A stretch of DNA of 64,000 nt from Alkalihalobacterium sp048323755 (GTDB lineage Bacteria; Bacillota; Bacilli; Bacillales; Bacillaceae_F), in NCBI RefSeq assembly GCF_048323755.1, contig NZ_JBLWFS010000006.1, forward strand, positions 129,902 to 193,901, given 5' to 3'. Position 1 is the first letter of the stretch. Every line of letters begins with the position of its first letter. The notes beneath the pieces are model-generated. The model was not told the DNA's origin. It searched no databases and saw nothing but the letters and a program-made list of their open reading frames with translations. A program made the translations under genes and the position numbers. Below are positions 23,972 to 33,086 of the stretch, piece after piece.

Positions 23972-24187
23972 TTATGATTTCACTTCATATTTACTATGAT
24001 TAATTACCGTTCGAGCCAAGTTTCCATTCTTTTCTTTTCTGTTTAATTCAACGGCTACAGAATTTGTATAAACAGCAATTACTTTTGCTTGCTCACCCTT
24101 TTCTGTCCCTTGATTAATTTGAATGATATCACCGATATTAACTTGCGGTTCTTGTGGTTCTTGTGGTTCTTGTTGTTCTTCTGTCAT
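23972..24187 (-). CDS. DUF2187 (YkvS-like) protein with Glu-Pro-Gln repeats
   Basis: The 71-residue protein starts MTEEQQEPQEPQEPQVNIGDIIQINQGTEKGEQAKVIAVYTNSVAVEL, matching the short SH3-like DUF2187 family. A tandem EPQ repeat is encoded by a 9-bp DNA repeat, so length may vary by slippage. AAAGGGGGAAA precedes the ATG at 24187. Function is unknown. Confidence 0.75.
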   Translation of the reverse strand: MTEEQQEPQEPQEPQVNIGDIIQINQGTEKGEQAKVIAVYTNSVAVELNRKEKNGNLARTVINHSKYEVKS

Positions 24188-24430
24188 TTTAATTTCCCCC
24201 TTTTTATTAAAGTATTTCCCCTTTACTTGTAAACATTCTGCCCACACGATGAATAAAAAAGCGATAGATTAAGTAACCCACTATCACCTTTTGTTAAAAT
24301 ATAACATTATCCTTAAGTAACAGCTCGTTCATACTAAGGGTATTATGAGATTTAGGTCTGTTATGTATTCTTCGAACAAAGCCCTTAGATATGATATCAT
24401 TAGTAAAAAAGAAAGAAAAGGTGTTTGTGT

Positions 24431-24814
24431 ATGGAAAATCAATTAGAAATTGGCCAAATGGTCACAGGTATTTATAAAACAGGCAAATACATAGGGGAAA
24501 TTACGAACATCAGACCCTCACAGTACGTTGTAAGAGTCTTAGCCGTTCTTAAACATCCTGATCAAGGTGACTTACATAACCCAAAAGAAACAGATGTTTC
24601 CTTGTTTCACGAACGCAGAGCATTAGCTCACCGAGAGCAAACAAACATTCCTGCGGTTTATGTCAAACCTTTTGAAGGGGAAGTTCCTACTTACGAGGAA
24701 TCCCTTAAAGAAGCTTTAAAAAAGCAATATACAAAGCTTGAAGAAGATAATAGTGATTGGGCCAAGAAATCGATGGAAATGCTCCAGTCACTAGAAAAAG
24801 ATTATTTTAAATAG
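24431..24814 (+). CDS. kapB: Kinase-associated protein B
   Basis: The 127-residue protein closely follows B. subtilis KapB: IGQMVTGIYKTGKYIGEITNIRPSQYVVRVLAVLKHPDQGDLHNPKETDVSLFHERRALAHREQTNIP. In B. subtilis KapB is needed for full KinB-to-Spo0F signalling at sporulation, with kapB lying next to kinB. Here the gene stands alone, with a KinB-like kinase 11 kb away. It has no lipobox signal. Start is the ATG at 24431 with AAAAGGTG upstream. Confidence 0.9.
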   Translation: MENQLEIGQMVTGIYKTGKYIGEITNIRPSQYVVRVLAVLKHPDQGDLHNPKETDVSLFHERRALAHREQTNIPAVYVKPFEGEVPTYEESLKEALKKQYTKLEEDNSDWAKKSMEMLQSLEKDYFK

Positions 24815-24828
24815 ATCTAAATCTACAT

Positions 24829-24880
24829 AAAGCTAATTGGCTCAACTGGGAAACCACACTCGTTTATCCAATTAGCTTTT
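24829..24880. terminator. Hairpin terminator overlapping the amidase stop codon
   Basis: AAAGCTAATTGG (24829-24840) pairs with CCAATTAGCTTT (24868-24879), followed by TTTTTT on +. The right arm contains the stop codon of the convergent amidase. Confidence 0.7.
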
Positions 24881-26371
24881 TTCTTTCCTCACCTGTCCAA
24901 CATCAATCCACATATCACTTTGCTCCAATTCTCCTGCTAGTTGATATAGGAGTTCTTCTTTTCCTCTTGCTGCTACAAATTGAACACCACATGGTAATCC
25001 GTCCTTTGTCTTATGCAATGGCACTGTCATCGCAGGTTGTCCTGTAAGATTGGCAAGTTGAGTAAAAGGCGTCCGCATTAAGCTTTGCTCAGCAATCTGA
25101 TCGACCATACCTGTCTTCTTTAGCAAGCCACCTAAGCCAATAGAACCAATCGCATTAATTAATAATTTTTCCATCGGTTTCGGCTCAAGTTCCCCAATTT
25201 TTGCGGGAGGAAATGCAGTAGTTGGAGTCACGTACAAATCATACGTTTCATGAAACGCTTCCATTGCAAATGCGGCCTTATCCCATTCTCTTAAGCTTAA
25301 CACGAACTCTTCTGCAGACGTTGCTCGACCGAGTAAGCCCAATAACCAAGTCTGCGGTTCAACGTCACTACTTTTAGCTTTTCGTCCTAATACGTCTTCT
25401 AATGACGAAAGAGTTGCAGCCACTTCTCCAAAATACATCGTTAAATAACCAGTAGCAATTTTCCTACCATCTACTGGCGCCCCCTGTTCTTCAACAAAAT
25501 GCCCCATCTTTTCAAGAAGTTTTACTGATTTTAAAACAGCGTCCTTACACTCTGGATGAACCTCGGTCCCTAAAGGTGACTCGGTCGTGAACGCAATTTT
25601 AAGTTTTTTATCAACCGGTTGATTGACACAATCTAGGTAGCTTCCGTCGAAAGGTAGTGCATAAAAGGCTGCTCCTTTTTCCAATCCGTGTACCTCATCT
25701 AGCATCGCAGCACTGTCACGGACTGATCTAGTTAATACATGATCTGAAGATGCACCTTGCCAGTGTCTCCCGAATATAGGCCCAGCTGGTGTACGTCCTC
25801 TCGTCGGTTTCAACCCAAAAAGACCACAATAAGCTCCCGGAATGCGAATGGATCCGCCACCATCATTAGCGCCTGCCATAGGGACCATCCCTGCTGCAAC
25901 AGCTGCTGCTGAACCGCCGCTTGAGCCACCTGGGGTATAGTTTAAGTTCCATGGGTTTCTTGTTGGACCATAGTAAGTGGGTTCTGTAATCCCCATTAAT
26001 GCAAATTCTGGTGTATTTGTAACACCTACAAAAACAGCGCCTGTATTTCGAACTCGTCTCACAAATTCATTATCTTTTTTCGCACGGTATGAACTGAGCG
26101 CTTTTGATCCAGAAGTAATTGGTTCACCTTCGATTTCTTGCGTTATATCCTTTAGAAGCATTGGAACTCCAGCAAATCGTCCAGTCCACTCATTACTTTC
26201 TATCGCAAACTCAGCTTGTTCATACATTTTATGGATAACTGCGTTTAATGCAGGATTTTGCTCTTCGATTACTTGTATCGCTTCTTCTAATAGCTCTTTC
26301 GGTTGAACTTGCTTGGTTTTTACAAGCTCAGCCATCCCTAGAGCATCGTAATTTTTATAGATGTCAGACAT
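24872..26371 (-). CDS. Amidase signature family hydrolase
   Basis: The 499-residue protein holds the Ser-cisSer-Lys triad of the amidase family: Lys in PMLLKDI (near 73), the first Ser in TPGGSSGGSAAAVAAGMVP (near 150) and the nucleophile in NDGGGSIRIPGAYCGLFGLKP (near 175). DGGGSIRIP is close to 6-aminohexanoate cyclic dimer hydrolase-type amidases, not GatA, and gatB/gatC are absent. The substrate is unknown. It is monocistronic. Confidence 0.88.
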   Translation of the reverse strand: MSDIYKNYDALGMAELVKTKQVQPKELLEEAIQVIEEQNPALNAVIHKMYEQAEFAIESNEWTGRFAGVPMLLKDITQEIEGEPITSGSKALSSYRAKKDNEFVRRVRNTGAVFVGVTNTPEFALMGITEPTYYGPTRNPWNLNYTPGGSSGGSAAAVAAGMVPMAGANDGGGSIRIPGAYCGLFGLKPTRGRTPAGPIFGRHWQGASSDHVLTRSVRDSAAMLDEVHGLEKGAAFYALPFDGSYLDCVNQPVDKKLKIAFTTESPLGTEVHPECKDAVLKSVKLLEKMGHFVEEQGAPVDGRKIATGYLTMYFGEVAATLSSLEDVLGRKAKSSDVEPQTWLLGLLGRATSAEEFVLSLREWDKAAFAMEAFHETYDLYVTPTTAFPPAKIGELEPKPMEKLLINAIGSIGLGGLLKKTGMVDQIAEQSLMRTPFTQLANLTGQPAMTVPLHKTKDGLPCGVQFVAARGKEELLYQLAGELEQSDMWIDVGQVRKEKS

Positions 26372-26545
26372 TCAATCACCCCTGTATATTTGTCATTTTC
26401 CATCAGCCTTTACTTTGCCTTGACCCTTTTTATGCAAAAAACGATCCAAAACTACAGTGTATGCGTCTGTATGACTTTTTTACCTTTTTGTTAGATAAGT
26501 GATTTCGACGTCTATATCTAAATTCCCTTTTTCATACGCCAAAAC

Positions 26546-26576
26546 AAAAAACACAATCGCCAGACTGTGTTTTTTT
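26546..26576. terminator. Intrinsic terminator between FAD-Rieske and amidase genes
   Basis: AAAAAACACA pairs with TGTGTTTTTT around a 10-base loop. Confidence 0.7.
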
Positions 26577-26602
26577 GCCTCTTTGGTTATATACTTTATT
26601 TT

Positions 26603-28150
26603 TTATTCATCCACTGCCAGTTTCTTTAATGGTTGATCAGCCGGTCCTTCAATCACATCACCTTCAATCGAAAACCTCGAACCATGACACGGACAATCCC
26701 ACGTGCGATCTCCATCATTCCATTCAACTTCACAGCCCATATGCGTACATGTTGTATCGACACAGTGGAGCTTTCCATCTTCATCACGATAAGCACCAGC
26801 TTTTTTTCCATCGACCTTTACATGCGTACCTTCTCCCTTTTTTACGTCTTCAGGAAACTTATTGATGCGTTCCAGCTTACCTTTCACTAACTCAACAGCC
26901 ACATCCGTATTCTTTTTAACAAGTTCCTTAATGCTAGGGTCTGCATTGAAACGTGATGGTGTAAAGATGTCCTCGTATAGATGTCTTCCTTCTAGAATTA
27001 AATCTTTTAACATCAATGCTGCAGCTGTACTGTTCGTCATTCCCCATTTGCGATACCCTGTTGCGACGAGAATGTTTTCTTTTGTTGATGTAATAGGCCC
27101 GACATACGGAACTTTATCCAACGTGTATAAATCTTGAGCAGACCAACGATAGCGAATGTCTGCTACCCCTAGTACATCCTTTCCAAACTGTGCAAGTGCT
27201 TCATAGTGTTTGATCGTATTTACACCGTGACCTGTTTTATGCCCATCCCCACTTAAAAGGAGTAGCTCCTCATTTCCGATCGGTGTTGACCGAACCGATC
27301 GAGTCGGTGATTCAGAGGTGATGTACATTCCTCCTGGATACGGCTGTTCCGATTTTACAGCAACAATATATGATCGTTCAGGATGCATTCTTGCGAAATA
27401 AAAACCCATTCCATCATAAAAAGGGAAATGCGAGCAGGAAACAGCGTATTTACATGCGATGTACTGACCATTTCTTGTTATGATTTTGGGCTGATCTTCT
27501 TCCTCAATATTTACTGCAGTTGTATTTTCGTAAATCTGTCCCCCAGCCTTTTGAATTTCTTCAACGAGTGGCAGCAAGTATTTAACCGGGTGAAACTGAG
27601 CTTGATTTCTCATCACTAGTGCTTTTTTCATCGGAAGCTGTAGAGGCATCGAATCTAAGAGTGCACCTGGAATTCCAAGTTGTTCGTAAGCTTTCGCTTC
27701 TTTCTCCAATTTGTTTAATTCCTGCTCAGAATTTGTATAAATGTAGGCATCTTGGTCCTTAAAGTCACAATCGATATTTAGGGAGTTAACCGTATTTTTA
27801 ATAAATGCAAGGGCTTGCTCATTAGCATGGTAGTATAATTTCGTTTTTTCTTCACCTAAGTGACCGATGAACTCATCATAAATGACACCATGTTGTGCGG
27901 TAACCTTCGCCGTCGTGTGTCCAGTTGTCCCATTAAGTATCACGCCAGCATCAATTAATGCCACTTTCACCCCGGCTTGACTTAATAAATAAGCTAGTGT
28001 AATTCCCGTAATTCCTGCTCCTACTATTCCTACATCGACAGATATATTTTCTTTTAAAGGTGAAAAAGACGGGAAATTGATTTCGTCACGCCAATACGGT
28101 TCTGGAAATCTCGGTAATTGGTGATTGTTATTTTCAAAATTCATTGTCAT
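26603..28150 (-). CDS. FAD-dependent oxidoreductase with C-terminal Rieske 2Fe-2S domain (YhfW-like)
   Basis: The protein of about 515 residues has an N-terminal DAO fold with dinucleotide-binding VGIVGAGITGITLAYLLSQAGVKVALID and a second FAD region (NILVATGYRKWGMTNS). A Rieske domain occupies about 415-515, with C-x-H-x15-C-x2-H ligands (CTHMGC to CPCHGSRF). This fusion is that of B. subtilis YhfW. GGAGGAAGAAC precedes the ATG of MTMNFENN, so the longer frame (to 28231) is not used. The substrate is unknown; an amine or amino-acid oxidation with electron transfer through the Rieske cluster is likely. Confidence 0.85.
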   Translation of the reverse strand: MTMNFENNNHQLPRFPEPYWRDEINFPSFSPLKENISVDVGIVGAGITGITLAYLLSQAGVKVALIDAGVILNGTTGHTTAKVTAQHGVIYDEFIGHLGEEKTKLYYHANEQALAFIKNTVNSLNIDCDFKDQDAYIYTNSEQELNKLEKEAKAYEQLGIPGALLDSMPLQLPMKKALVMRNQAQFHPVKYLLPLVEEIQKAGGQIYENTTAVNIEEEDQPKIITRNGQYIACKYAVSCSHFPFYDGMGFYFARMHPERSYIVAVKSEQPYPGGMYITSESPTRSVRSTPIGNEELLLLSGDGHKTGHGVNTIKHYEALAQFGKDVLGVADIRYRWSAQDLYTLDKVPYVGPITSTKENILVATGYRKWGMTNSTAAALMLKDLILEGRHLYEDIFTPSRFNADPSIKELVKKNTDVAVELVKGKLERINKFPEDVKKGEGTHVKVDGKKAGAYRDEDGKLHCVDTTCTHMGCEVEWNDGDRTWDCPCHGSRFSIEGDVIEGPADQPLKKLAVDE

Positions 28151-28392
28151 GTTCTTCCTCCACATTCTGTTTTTTCTAGTTTCCCTCGTTAAATGGAAAA
28201 TATGTGAAGTTTGTCTGAAAGATTGAGTCAACTATTTTTTCTTTTCTAGCTATATTAGAGTCGGTTCTGTAATTTTCTTTCATACGTGATAAGTGCTGAA
28301 AGCAGAAATTACAATCAATTTGCTTTAAAATAAGTTGTGTTAAATGATAAGGTTGATAATAAAGGAAAGTTATCTTTTATTAGGAGGAAGAG

Positions 28393-28752
28393 ATGAAAGA
28401 ATTAATTTTTGTCTATCATGCAAAGGGTGGGTTGTGGAATGGCATACTAGATTCGATTCATAAATGGACTTCTCCTGATACTTATCCGTGCCACTTATGT
28501 ACGATTACCTATGGTACGGTTAGTATGAACCACAAGTGGAAGAGGTATATTCAGTCACTCCAATTTCCTGTTGTATTTTATCATTTAGATGATTTTCCCA
28601 AAGAGTTACCAAAAGCGGAATTTCCATGTGCTTATTTACGCGTTGACAATGATATTGAACTTTTAATCCAAAAAAGAGAGTTAGAAAATTGTAAGGATGT
28701 TGAAGAGTTAATTTCACTAGTTAATAAAAAACTGAAGCATCCAATCAAGTAA
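28393..28752 (+). CDS. Conserved protein with CxxC, unknown function
   Basis: The 119-residue protein begins MKELIFVYHAKGGLWNGILDSIHKWTSPDTYPCHLCTITYGTVSMNHKWK. The pattern (FVYxAxxGxxNxxxDxxHKxxSPxTYxCxLCxxTYG) is shared with small proteins in Bacteroidetes and some Bacilli that are sometimes called GTPase without evidence; no P-loop is seen. The CHLC pair may bind a metal or be redox-active. AGGAGGAAGAG precedes the ATG. Confidence 0.65.
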   Translation: MKELIFVYHAKGGLWNGILDSIHKWTSPDTYPCHLCTITYGTVSMNHKWKRYIQSLQFPVVFYHLDDFPKELPKAEFPCAYLRVDNDIELLIQKRELENCKDVEELISLVNKKLKHPIK

Positions 28753-28759
28753 TGACATA

Positions 28760-28870
28760 AAAAAGCTGTCTTACAGCAGAAAACTAGCACCCAATGGGAA
28801 TGATGACACTTAAATAAGTATGATCACATATGTAATTGGGTTCAGTTAATCACTCATAAGACAGCTTTTT
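28760..28870. terminator. Long nested hairpin between convergent genes
   Basis: AAAAAGCTGTCTTA (28760-28773) pairs with TAAGACAGCTTTTT (28857-28870). The 83-base loop contains ACCCAAT/ATTGGGT and ACTTA/TAAGT. It can terminate in both directions; the long loop resembles a mini inverted-repeat element. Confidence 0.65.
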
Positions 28871-28886
28871 ATATTAATTTTGACTT

Positions 28887-29393
28887 TTAGTTTTCTTCCG
28901 GAGTAAACGTTCGTCTCGAAAATTCATCATCTAACATGAATAAGGCATTATTATCATTTTGAATTCGTTTCAATTTTTCAATAATGTTATCAAACATCGC
29001 TTCTTCTTCGACTTGTTCATCTAGGAAGAATTTTAAGAATTGTATCGTCGCATGTTCACGCTCATCCATTGCTATATCTGATAACTTATAAATGTTTTTT
29101 GTCACTAATTGCTCATGAGCATAACCTGCTTGATACACATCTAAAATGGTATCAAAATCATTTTTCGGTGTCTCATATCCTGTAATGATTGCGCGCTTTC
29201 CGCGGTCGTTAATGTAGTTATAAAATTTCATCGCGTGAAAACGTTCTTCTTCTGCTTGAACTAAAAAGAAATTCGCAAAGCCGTCAAGACTTTGTGCTGA
29301 ACACCAAGCAGCCATTGCCATGTATGTATGTGCTGATTCAAACTCAAAATTCATTTGTTCGTTTAATGCATCTAACAGTTTTTCACTTAACAT
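28887..29393 (-). CDS. Ferritin, FtnA type
   Basis: The 168-residue non-heme ferritin shows MLSEKLLDALNEQMNFEFESAHTYMAMAAWC, ferroxidase ligands in VQAEEERFHAMKFYNYI, and the C-terminal EQVEEEAMF. It stores iron as ferric mineral inside a 24-mer cage and lacks the Dps pattern. AGGAGGCG precedes the ATG at 29393; an 8-codon upstream extension is unlikely. Confidence 0.93.
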   Translation of the reverse strand: MLSEKLLDALNEQMNFEFESAHTYMAMAAWCSAQSLDGFANFFLVQAEEERFHAMKFYNYINDRGKRAIITGYETPKNDFDTILDVYQAGYAHEQLVTKNIYKLSDIAMDEREHATIQFLKFFLDEQVEEEAMFDNIIEKLKRIQNDNNALFMLDDEFSRRTFTPEEN

Positions 29394-29462
29394 TCTATCG
29401 CCTCCTATATATGACAATGTTACATGATGTTTCCTTTGTTTACAAGAAAACTACAAGAACAT

Positions 29463-29499
29463 AAAAATCAGATAGAGGGTTTCTCTCCATCTGATTTTT
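29463..29499. terminator. Terminator after the GAF-PP2C gene
   Basis: AAAAATCAGAT pairs with ATCTGATTTTT around a 15-base loop. Confidence 0.85.
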
Positions 29500-29524
29500 A
29501 TGTTCGTTTCAGATTAGTCCTTAT

Positions 29525-30739
29525 TTAGATTTTAGCAGCGACCTCTTGTCTTGGTGAAATCATAACTACACAAATATCGTCACTATACTCTTCTCCATCA
29601 GAAATAAATTGACGCATTAACTGTAGAAACGACTCGTTATTTTCTTTTGAGCGAGTGTAATAACTCATAATCGTGTCAATTCCTTTTTCTCCATCGACAC
29701 GAAATTCGTCAGTCAAACCATCTGTGTATAATAATAAATCCCAACTTCCTCGCAGTTCAATAACCCCACAATGATTAGGAAGATCTTTAAAGATCCCAAG
29801 CGGCATCGAGCCTCTATCTAATGAATGAATTCCATGTTGATCAATTAAAAGACCTGGCGGGTGACCGGCATTCATATATTCAATTCGTTGCTTATTCGTA
29901 TCAATCAATGTGTAGATACCGGTAACAAAGGTGAACAATTCCTCATCACCTTCAAATAGGTCAATTAACATTCGATTGAGTTCGCTTAGTACTTGATAGG
30001 GCTTCACCTGATCCATCATAATTTTCTTGAGTGTCGGTATAATTCCCATTCCAATTAAAGCTGAAGATACCCCGTGGCCCATCACATCCAATACAATAGA
30101 TCCATATACCCCATCTTCAATCTCATACCATGCACAAAGGTCTCCTGATAGATAATGAGATGGAACATAAATGCTGTCAATTGAAAGCTTCTCATCTTCT
30201 AAGCATTTCATTAACGTAGAACTTTGGATCTTTCTTGAAAGTTGAAGTTCTCTTTTCATTTGTATTTCATACTTTTTTAATTGTTGGAAGTATTCTTCAA
30301 GTTGCAACGTACTTGCTATTAAACTAGCAAATGTCTCGAGCTTCGAAATATGGCTCTCATTTAAAATATTGGGTTCGGGGTCCATCGCGCACAATGTTCC
30401 AAACGTTTCCCCGTTCTCGAGAATGATAGGTACTCCTAAATAAGAACCAATCGTAAATAAGGATGTAACTGGCATATGTTTTACTAGTTCTGATTGAGAG
30501 CTATCCTCTATTAACAGCGGTTTATGATGAGTAACGACCATATTACAATAAGACTCATTTAAAGGTGCATTGAAGGTAGACGGTACCGTACAGCCGCCTT
30601 CTTTATTAAACACTTTTAATATAATAAACCGTTCATTTTTTGTACTGGCTATAAAAAATGTTTTTGCTGGAATAGTTTCACTCATTAGTTGAAAGACATT
30701 TTGTCCTGTTTTTTCAAAGTTTGCTAATTCCGACGCCAT
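29525..30739 (-). CDS. GAF-domain PP2C (SpoIIE/RsbU-type) serine phosphatase
   Basis: The protein of about 404 residues has an N-terminal GAF domain (about 20-150), a short coiled coil (ELQLSRKIQSSTL) and a SpoIIE-type PP2C domain (about 190-400). Metal Asp residues are in LSGDLCAWYEI and VLDVMGHGVSSAL, with YMNAGHPPGLL, LLLYTDGLTDE and YSDDICVVM. Such proteins dephosphorylate an anti-anti-sigma factor. No partner (RsbV/RsbW-like) is adjacent, so target is open. Start is ATG 30739, with GGAGG upstream that itself includes the alternative TTG. Confidence 0.87.
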   Translation of the reverse strand: MASELANFEKTGQNVFQLMSETIPAKTFFIASTKNERFIILKVFNKEGGCTVPSTFNAPLNESYCNMVVTHHKPLLIEDSSQSELVKHMPVTSLFTIGSYLGVPIILENGETFGTLCAMDPEPNILNESHISKLETFASLIASTLQLEEYFQQLKKYEIQMKRELQLSRKIQSSTLMKCLEDEKLSIDSIYVPSHYLSGDLCAWYEIEDGVYGSIVLDVMGHGVSSALIGMGIIPTLKKIMMDQVKPYQVLSELNRMLIDLFEGDEELFTFVTGIYTLIDTNKQRIEYMNAGHPPGLLIDQHGIHSLDRGSMPLGIFKDLPNHCGVIELRGSWDLLLYTDGLTDEFRVDGEKGIDTIMSYYTRSKENNESFLQLMRQFISDGEEYSDDICVVMISPRQEVAAKI

Positions 30740-30845
30740 GAAATCCTCCAATATATTATCTTGAATTTGTATTTTAACTATAGTATAAAATGTAAGATAT
30801 TTATAGGCGTATCGGAATTATTTAATGGGAAGTAACTTTATTTTT

Positions 30846-31046
30846 TTACTTACTAGATAAAAATTCCGTAAATTTCATTGAGAACAGTAGAGAAGCGATG
30901 ACTAGAATGAATAAAATAAATAAAGATAACAGGTTGGCAAGACCATCAATTGGCGTATACGCATTCGAAATGGAACGATATAACTGAAATGAAAAAAAGC
31001 ATGTCATTAAAAAAACAAAGTAAAAAATAACTGAACTCCTTCTCAC
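30846..31046 (-). CDS. Small two-helix membrane protein
   Basis: The 66-residue product starts at GTG (RRSSVIFYFVFLMTCFFSFQ) with GGAAGGTG upstream, and has two hydrophobic helices separated by a polar loop (RSISNAYTPIDG). A longer frame to 31115 would include sequence used by the upstream small ORF. It follows that ORF by 14 bp, suggesting a two-gene unit. Function is unknown. Confidence 0.5.
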   Translation of the reverse strand: MRRSSVIFYFVFLMTCFFSFQLYRSISNAYTPIDGLANLLSLFILFILVIASLLFSMKFTEFLSSK

Positions 31047-31060
31047 ATGTACACCTTCCT

Positions 31061-31150
31061 TTAAAAAATTATGACGATGAACAGTATTACCCCTGCAGTC
31101 AATGCAGGAAAACACCCAAATCCAGTGCAGCCAAGCGAGCCCATATTCAT
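31061..31150 (-). CDS. 29-residue hydrophobic peptide, YjcZ-like
   Basis: MNMGSLGCTGFGCFPALTAGVILFIVIIF has a Gly/Cys-rich start and a single hydrophobic helix at the C-terminus. This is the layout of short YjcZ-type sporulation peptides in Bacillus. The ribosome site is weak (GAAG). The sequence 31151-31445 upstream shows no further gene that I can support. A chance frame is possible, but family-like composition argues for it. Confidence 0.45.
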   Translation of the reverse strand: MNMGSLGCTGFGCFPALTAGVILFIVIIF

Positions 31151-31445
31151 TGTCTTCAAATTTCTTCTTTTGTAAACGTCACATGTTCCTGTTTCTATTT
31201 TGCCATCGTAATAATTGCCTGGTTATATTTGTTTGAATATTATAAAAAATATCACTAAATTATATTCTACAAATGGAAAATTATTTGTATATTTTATTCA
31301 TGTAAACATTAACTTAACGTTTAACCATACCGTCATTAATACCCTTTTCACGAAACAAATCGGCATAAAATAAAAAAGCTCAGAGAGTTTAAAATGTTCT
31401 TTACAAAGGGTACACTTTAGTTAATCCGTGCTTTTTCCTGACTTT

Positions 31446-32492
31446 TTATTCACCAAATTCTAAGACTACATCTAAAGCTACTTCTTCGTTTAACGCCTTG
31501 CTGTCCATTGCATTGCTATCTTCATTCACATTCATAAACTTATTAACTTGCAAACGTATTCCTTTATCTTGTCCGTTTGATAGCACCCTGAAAACTTTAT
31601 TTTTTTCACCGCCGCCCATATAAAGCGGTTCGTAAGACTCTCCTTCTAAATCAAGCAGCTTTAGCTGATAGAACTCGTATTCTTTTATTGGAGAGACCCA
31701 CGGATAGTCAAAAGAATAATACACTTCAATAGTAACAGGGGTTTGGATCACTTTTTCGATATAAAATTCATACTGTTCGTCAACTAGATACATTTCGTCC
31801 ACACTAAACGAGCTTACTCCTTCGATCACAGGTATTTCATCAATCAAAAATTCCCATTCTCCTGCGTATTCCCCCCCTCGATAAACCGTAATATTTATAT
31901 CCTCCAGCTGATTGACATCACCCACAAATGATGAGCCAAACACCCCAGCAACTTTCGTTTCGGAAAGCTGCCTCGTCGGCTTTCCTCCAAGCATATGATA
32001 ATAGTCGCCACGATCACCTACAAAAAAACGCGACTCTTTTAACAGTAGGTCTTCTTCAGGAACAGCTATAAGATCAATAGGTTGTGGATGTGTTTCGATA
32101 AAGCCGAAATAAAGCCTCGTACCATCGAACATCGCTTCTGTAATTTCTAATGTGATGTCGTTACTAGTTGCTGATAAATTCATAGGGAACGTTAATCCTT
32201 CTTTACTCAGCTGCTCGAGCCCGCCCTTGCCTACTAACTGAAAAATACTTTCCTGCAGCGAATCTTCCTGAACTCCTTGGGGAACAACAGACTGGAACAT
32301 CGGCATTGAAATAATCACCATTAAAAAGAAAGCAGCAGCGACACCGAACATTACCTTGTAATTCTTTGGCGCTCTTTCTTTCCTTTCTGGCAGTGAATTA
32401 AGGGTTTTATTCATACGATCAACGACTGAAGCCGGTGGCTCTTTCACGTTTTGTCGTAACCGTTCTGACAGTTGTTTGTCCAAATCATTCAT
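31446..32492 (-). CDS. Anti-sigma factor, DUF4179 type, one membrane helix
   Basis: The protein of about 348 residues starts MNDLDKQLSERLRQNVKEPPASVVDRMNKTLNSLPERKE, a cytosolic anti-sigma-like N-terminus. One helix follows (about 42-62, VMFGVAAAFFLMVIISMPMF), then a large extracytoplasmic DUF4179 domain. Its ATG overlaps the sigma gene stop by 8 bases (ATGAATGA), with AAGAGGTG upstream. It should hold the adjacent ECF sigma factor at the membrane until an envelope signal arrives. Confidence 0.85.
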   Translation of the reverse strand: MNDLDKQLSERLRQNVKEPPASVVDRMNKTLNSLPERKERAPKNYKVMFGVAAAFFLMVIISMPMFQSVVPQGVQEDSLQESIFQLVGKGGLEQLSKEGLTFPMNLSATSNDITLEITEAMFDGTRLYFGFIETHPQPIDLIAVPEEDLLLKESRFFVGDRGDYYHMLGGKPTRQLSETKVAGVFGSSFVGDVNQLEDINITVYRGGEYAGEWEFLIDEIPVIEGVSSFSVDEMYLVDEQYEFYIEKVIQTPVTIEVYYSFDYPWVSPIKEYEFYQLKLLDLEGESYEPLYMGGGEKNKVFRVLSNGQDKGIRLQVNKFMNVNEDSNAMDSKALNEEVALDVVLEFGE

Positions 32493-33012
32493 TAGTCGAA
32501 CACCTCTTTTCATTCGTTTCTAGTAAAGGCAGTAATTTCTTTCTTGCGCGATGCAACCTGCTTTTCACTGTTCCTTCAGCTATATTTAATACCTCACTTA
32601 TCTCGTTAATCGTCCATTGTTCAATATAAAATAGAACGATGACCACTCGTAAATCTTCTGAAAGTTGTTGAATGACTTCTTCTAATTCAAAGTCAGTAGT
32701 CATCGTTTCAGTAACCGCTTCCCGGTTCCACTCCGTTAACTCGACGACACGTTTACGTTCACGAACGATAGAATAACTTTCATTCATAACAATTCTCATC
32801 AACCATGTTTTAAAATATTTCGGTTCTCTTAACGTTGTTATTTTTTCATACGCTTTCGTGGTGGCTTCTGATAGGGCGTCCTCGCAGGCCTCTTTTGAAT
32901 GAACAATCGTTAGTGCCATACGATACATGCTGTTACGATGTTGTTCAATTAATTGTACGAATGCTTCTTTATCTCCGTGTTGAGCTCTTTTGACGACTTT
33001 TATCTCATTCAT
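32485..33012 (-). CDS. ECF RNA polymerase sigma factor
   Basis: The 175-residue sigma-70 family protein has region 2 (FVQLIEQHRNSMYRMALTIVHSKEACEDALSEATTKAYEKI) and region 4 (LSEDLRVVIVLFYIEQWTINEISEVLNIAEGTVKSRLHRARKKL). It is the first gene of the sigma/anti-sigma operon. GAAAGGAGGGACACA precedes the ATG. Upstream lies an inverted repeat GAACC-N9-GGTTC (33047-33065), close to TGAACC-like ECF -35 elements, but -10 spacing does not fit well, so autoregulation is only suspected. Confidence 0.92.
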   Translation of the reverse strand: MNEIKVVKRAQHGDKEAFVQLIEQHRNSMYRMALTIVHSKEACEDALSEATTKAYEKITTLREPKYFKTWLMRIVMNESYSIVRERKRVVELTEWNREAVTETMTTDFELEEVIQQLSEDLRVVIVLFYIEQWTINEISEVLNIAEGTVKSRLHRARKKLLPLLETNEKRCSTNE

Positions 33013-33086
33013 TGTGTCCCTCCTTTCTTTCTATACGTTAGATGAGGAACCTCGCGATCTGGTTCACAAAAAAATTTAAATAATAA

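Noticed and set aside
33030..33070. ECF autoregulatory promoter upstream of the sigma gene
   Set aside because: TGAACC-like and CGTATA-like boxes exist, but their spacing (about 23 bp) is too long for the usual 15-17 bp.
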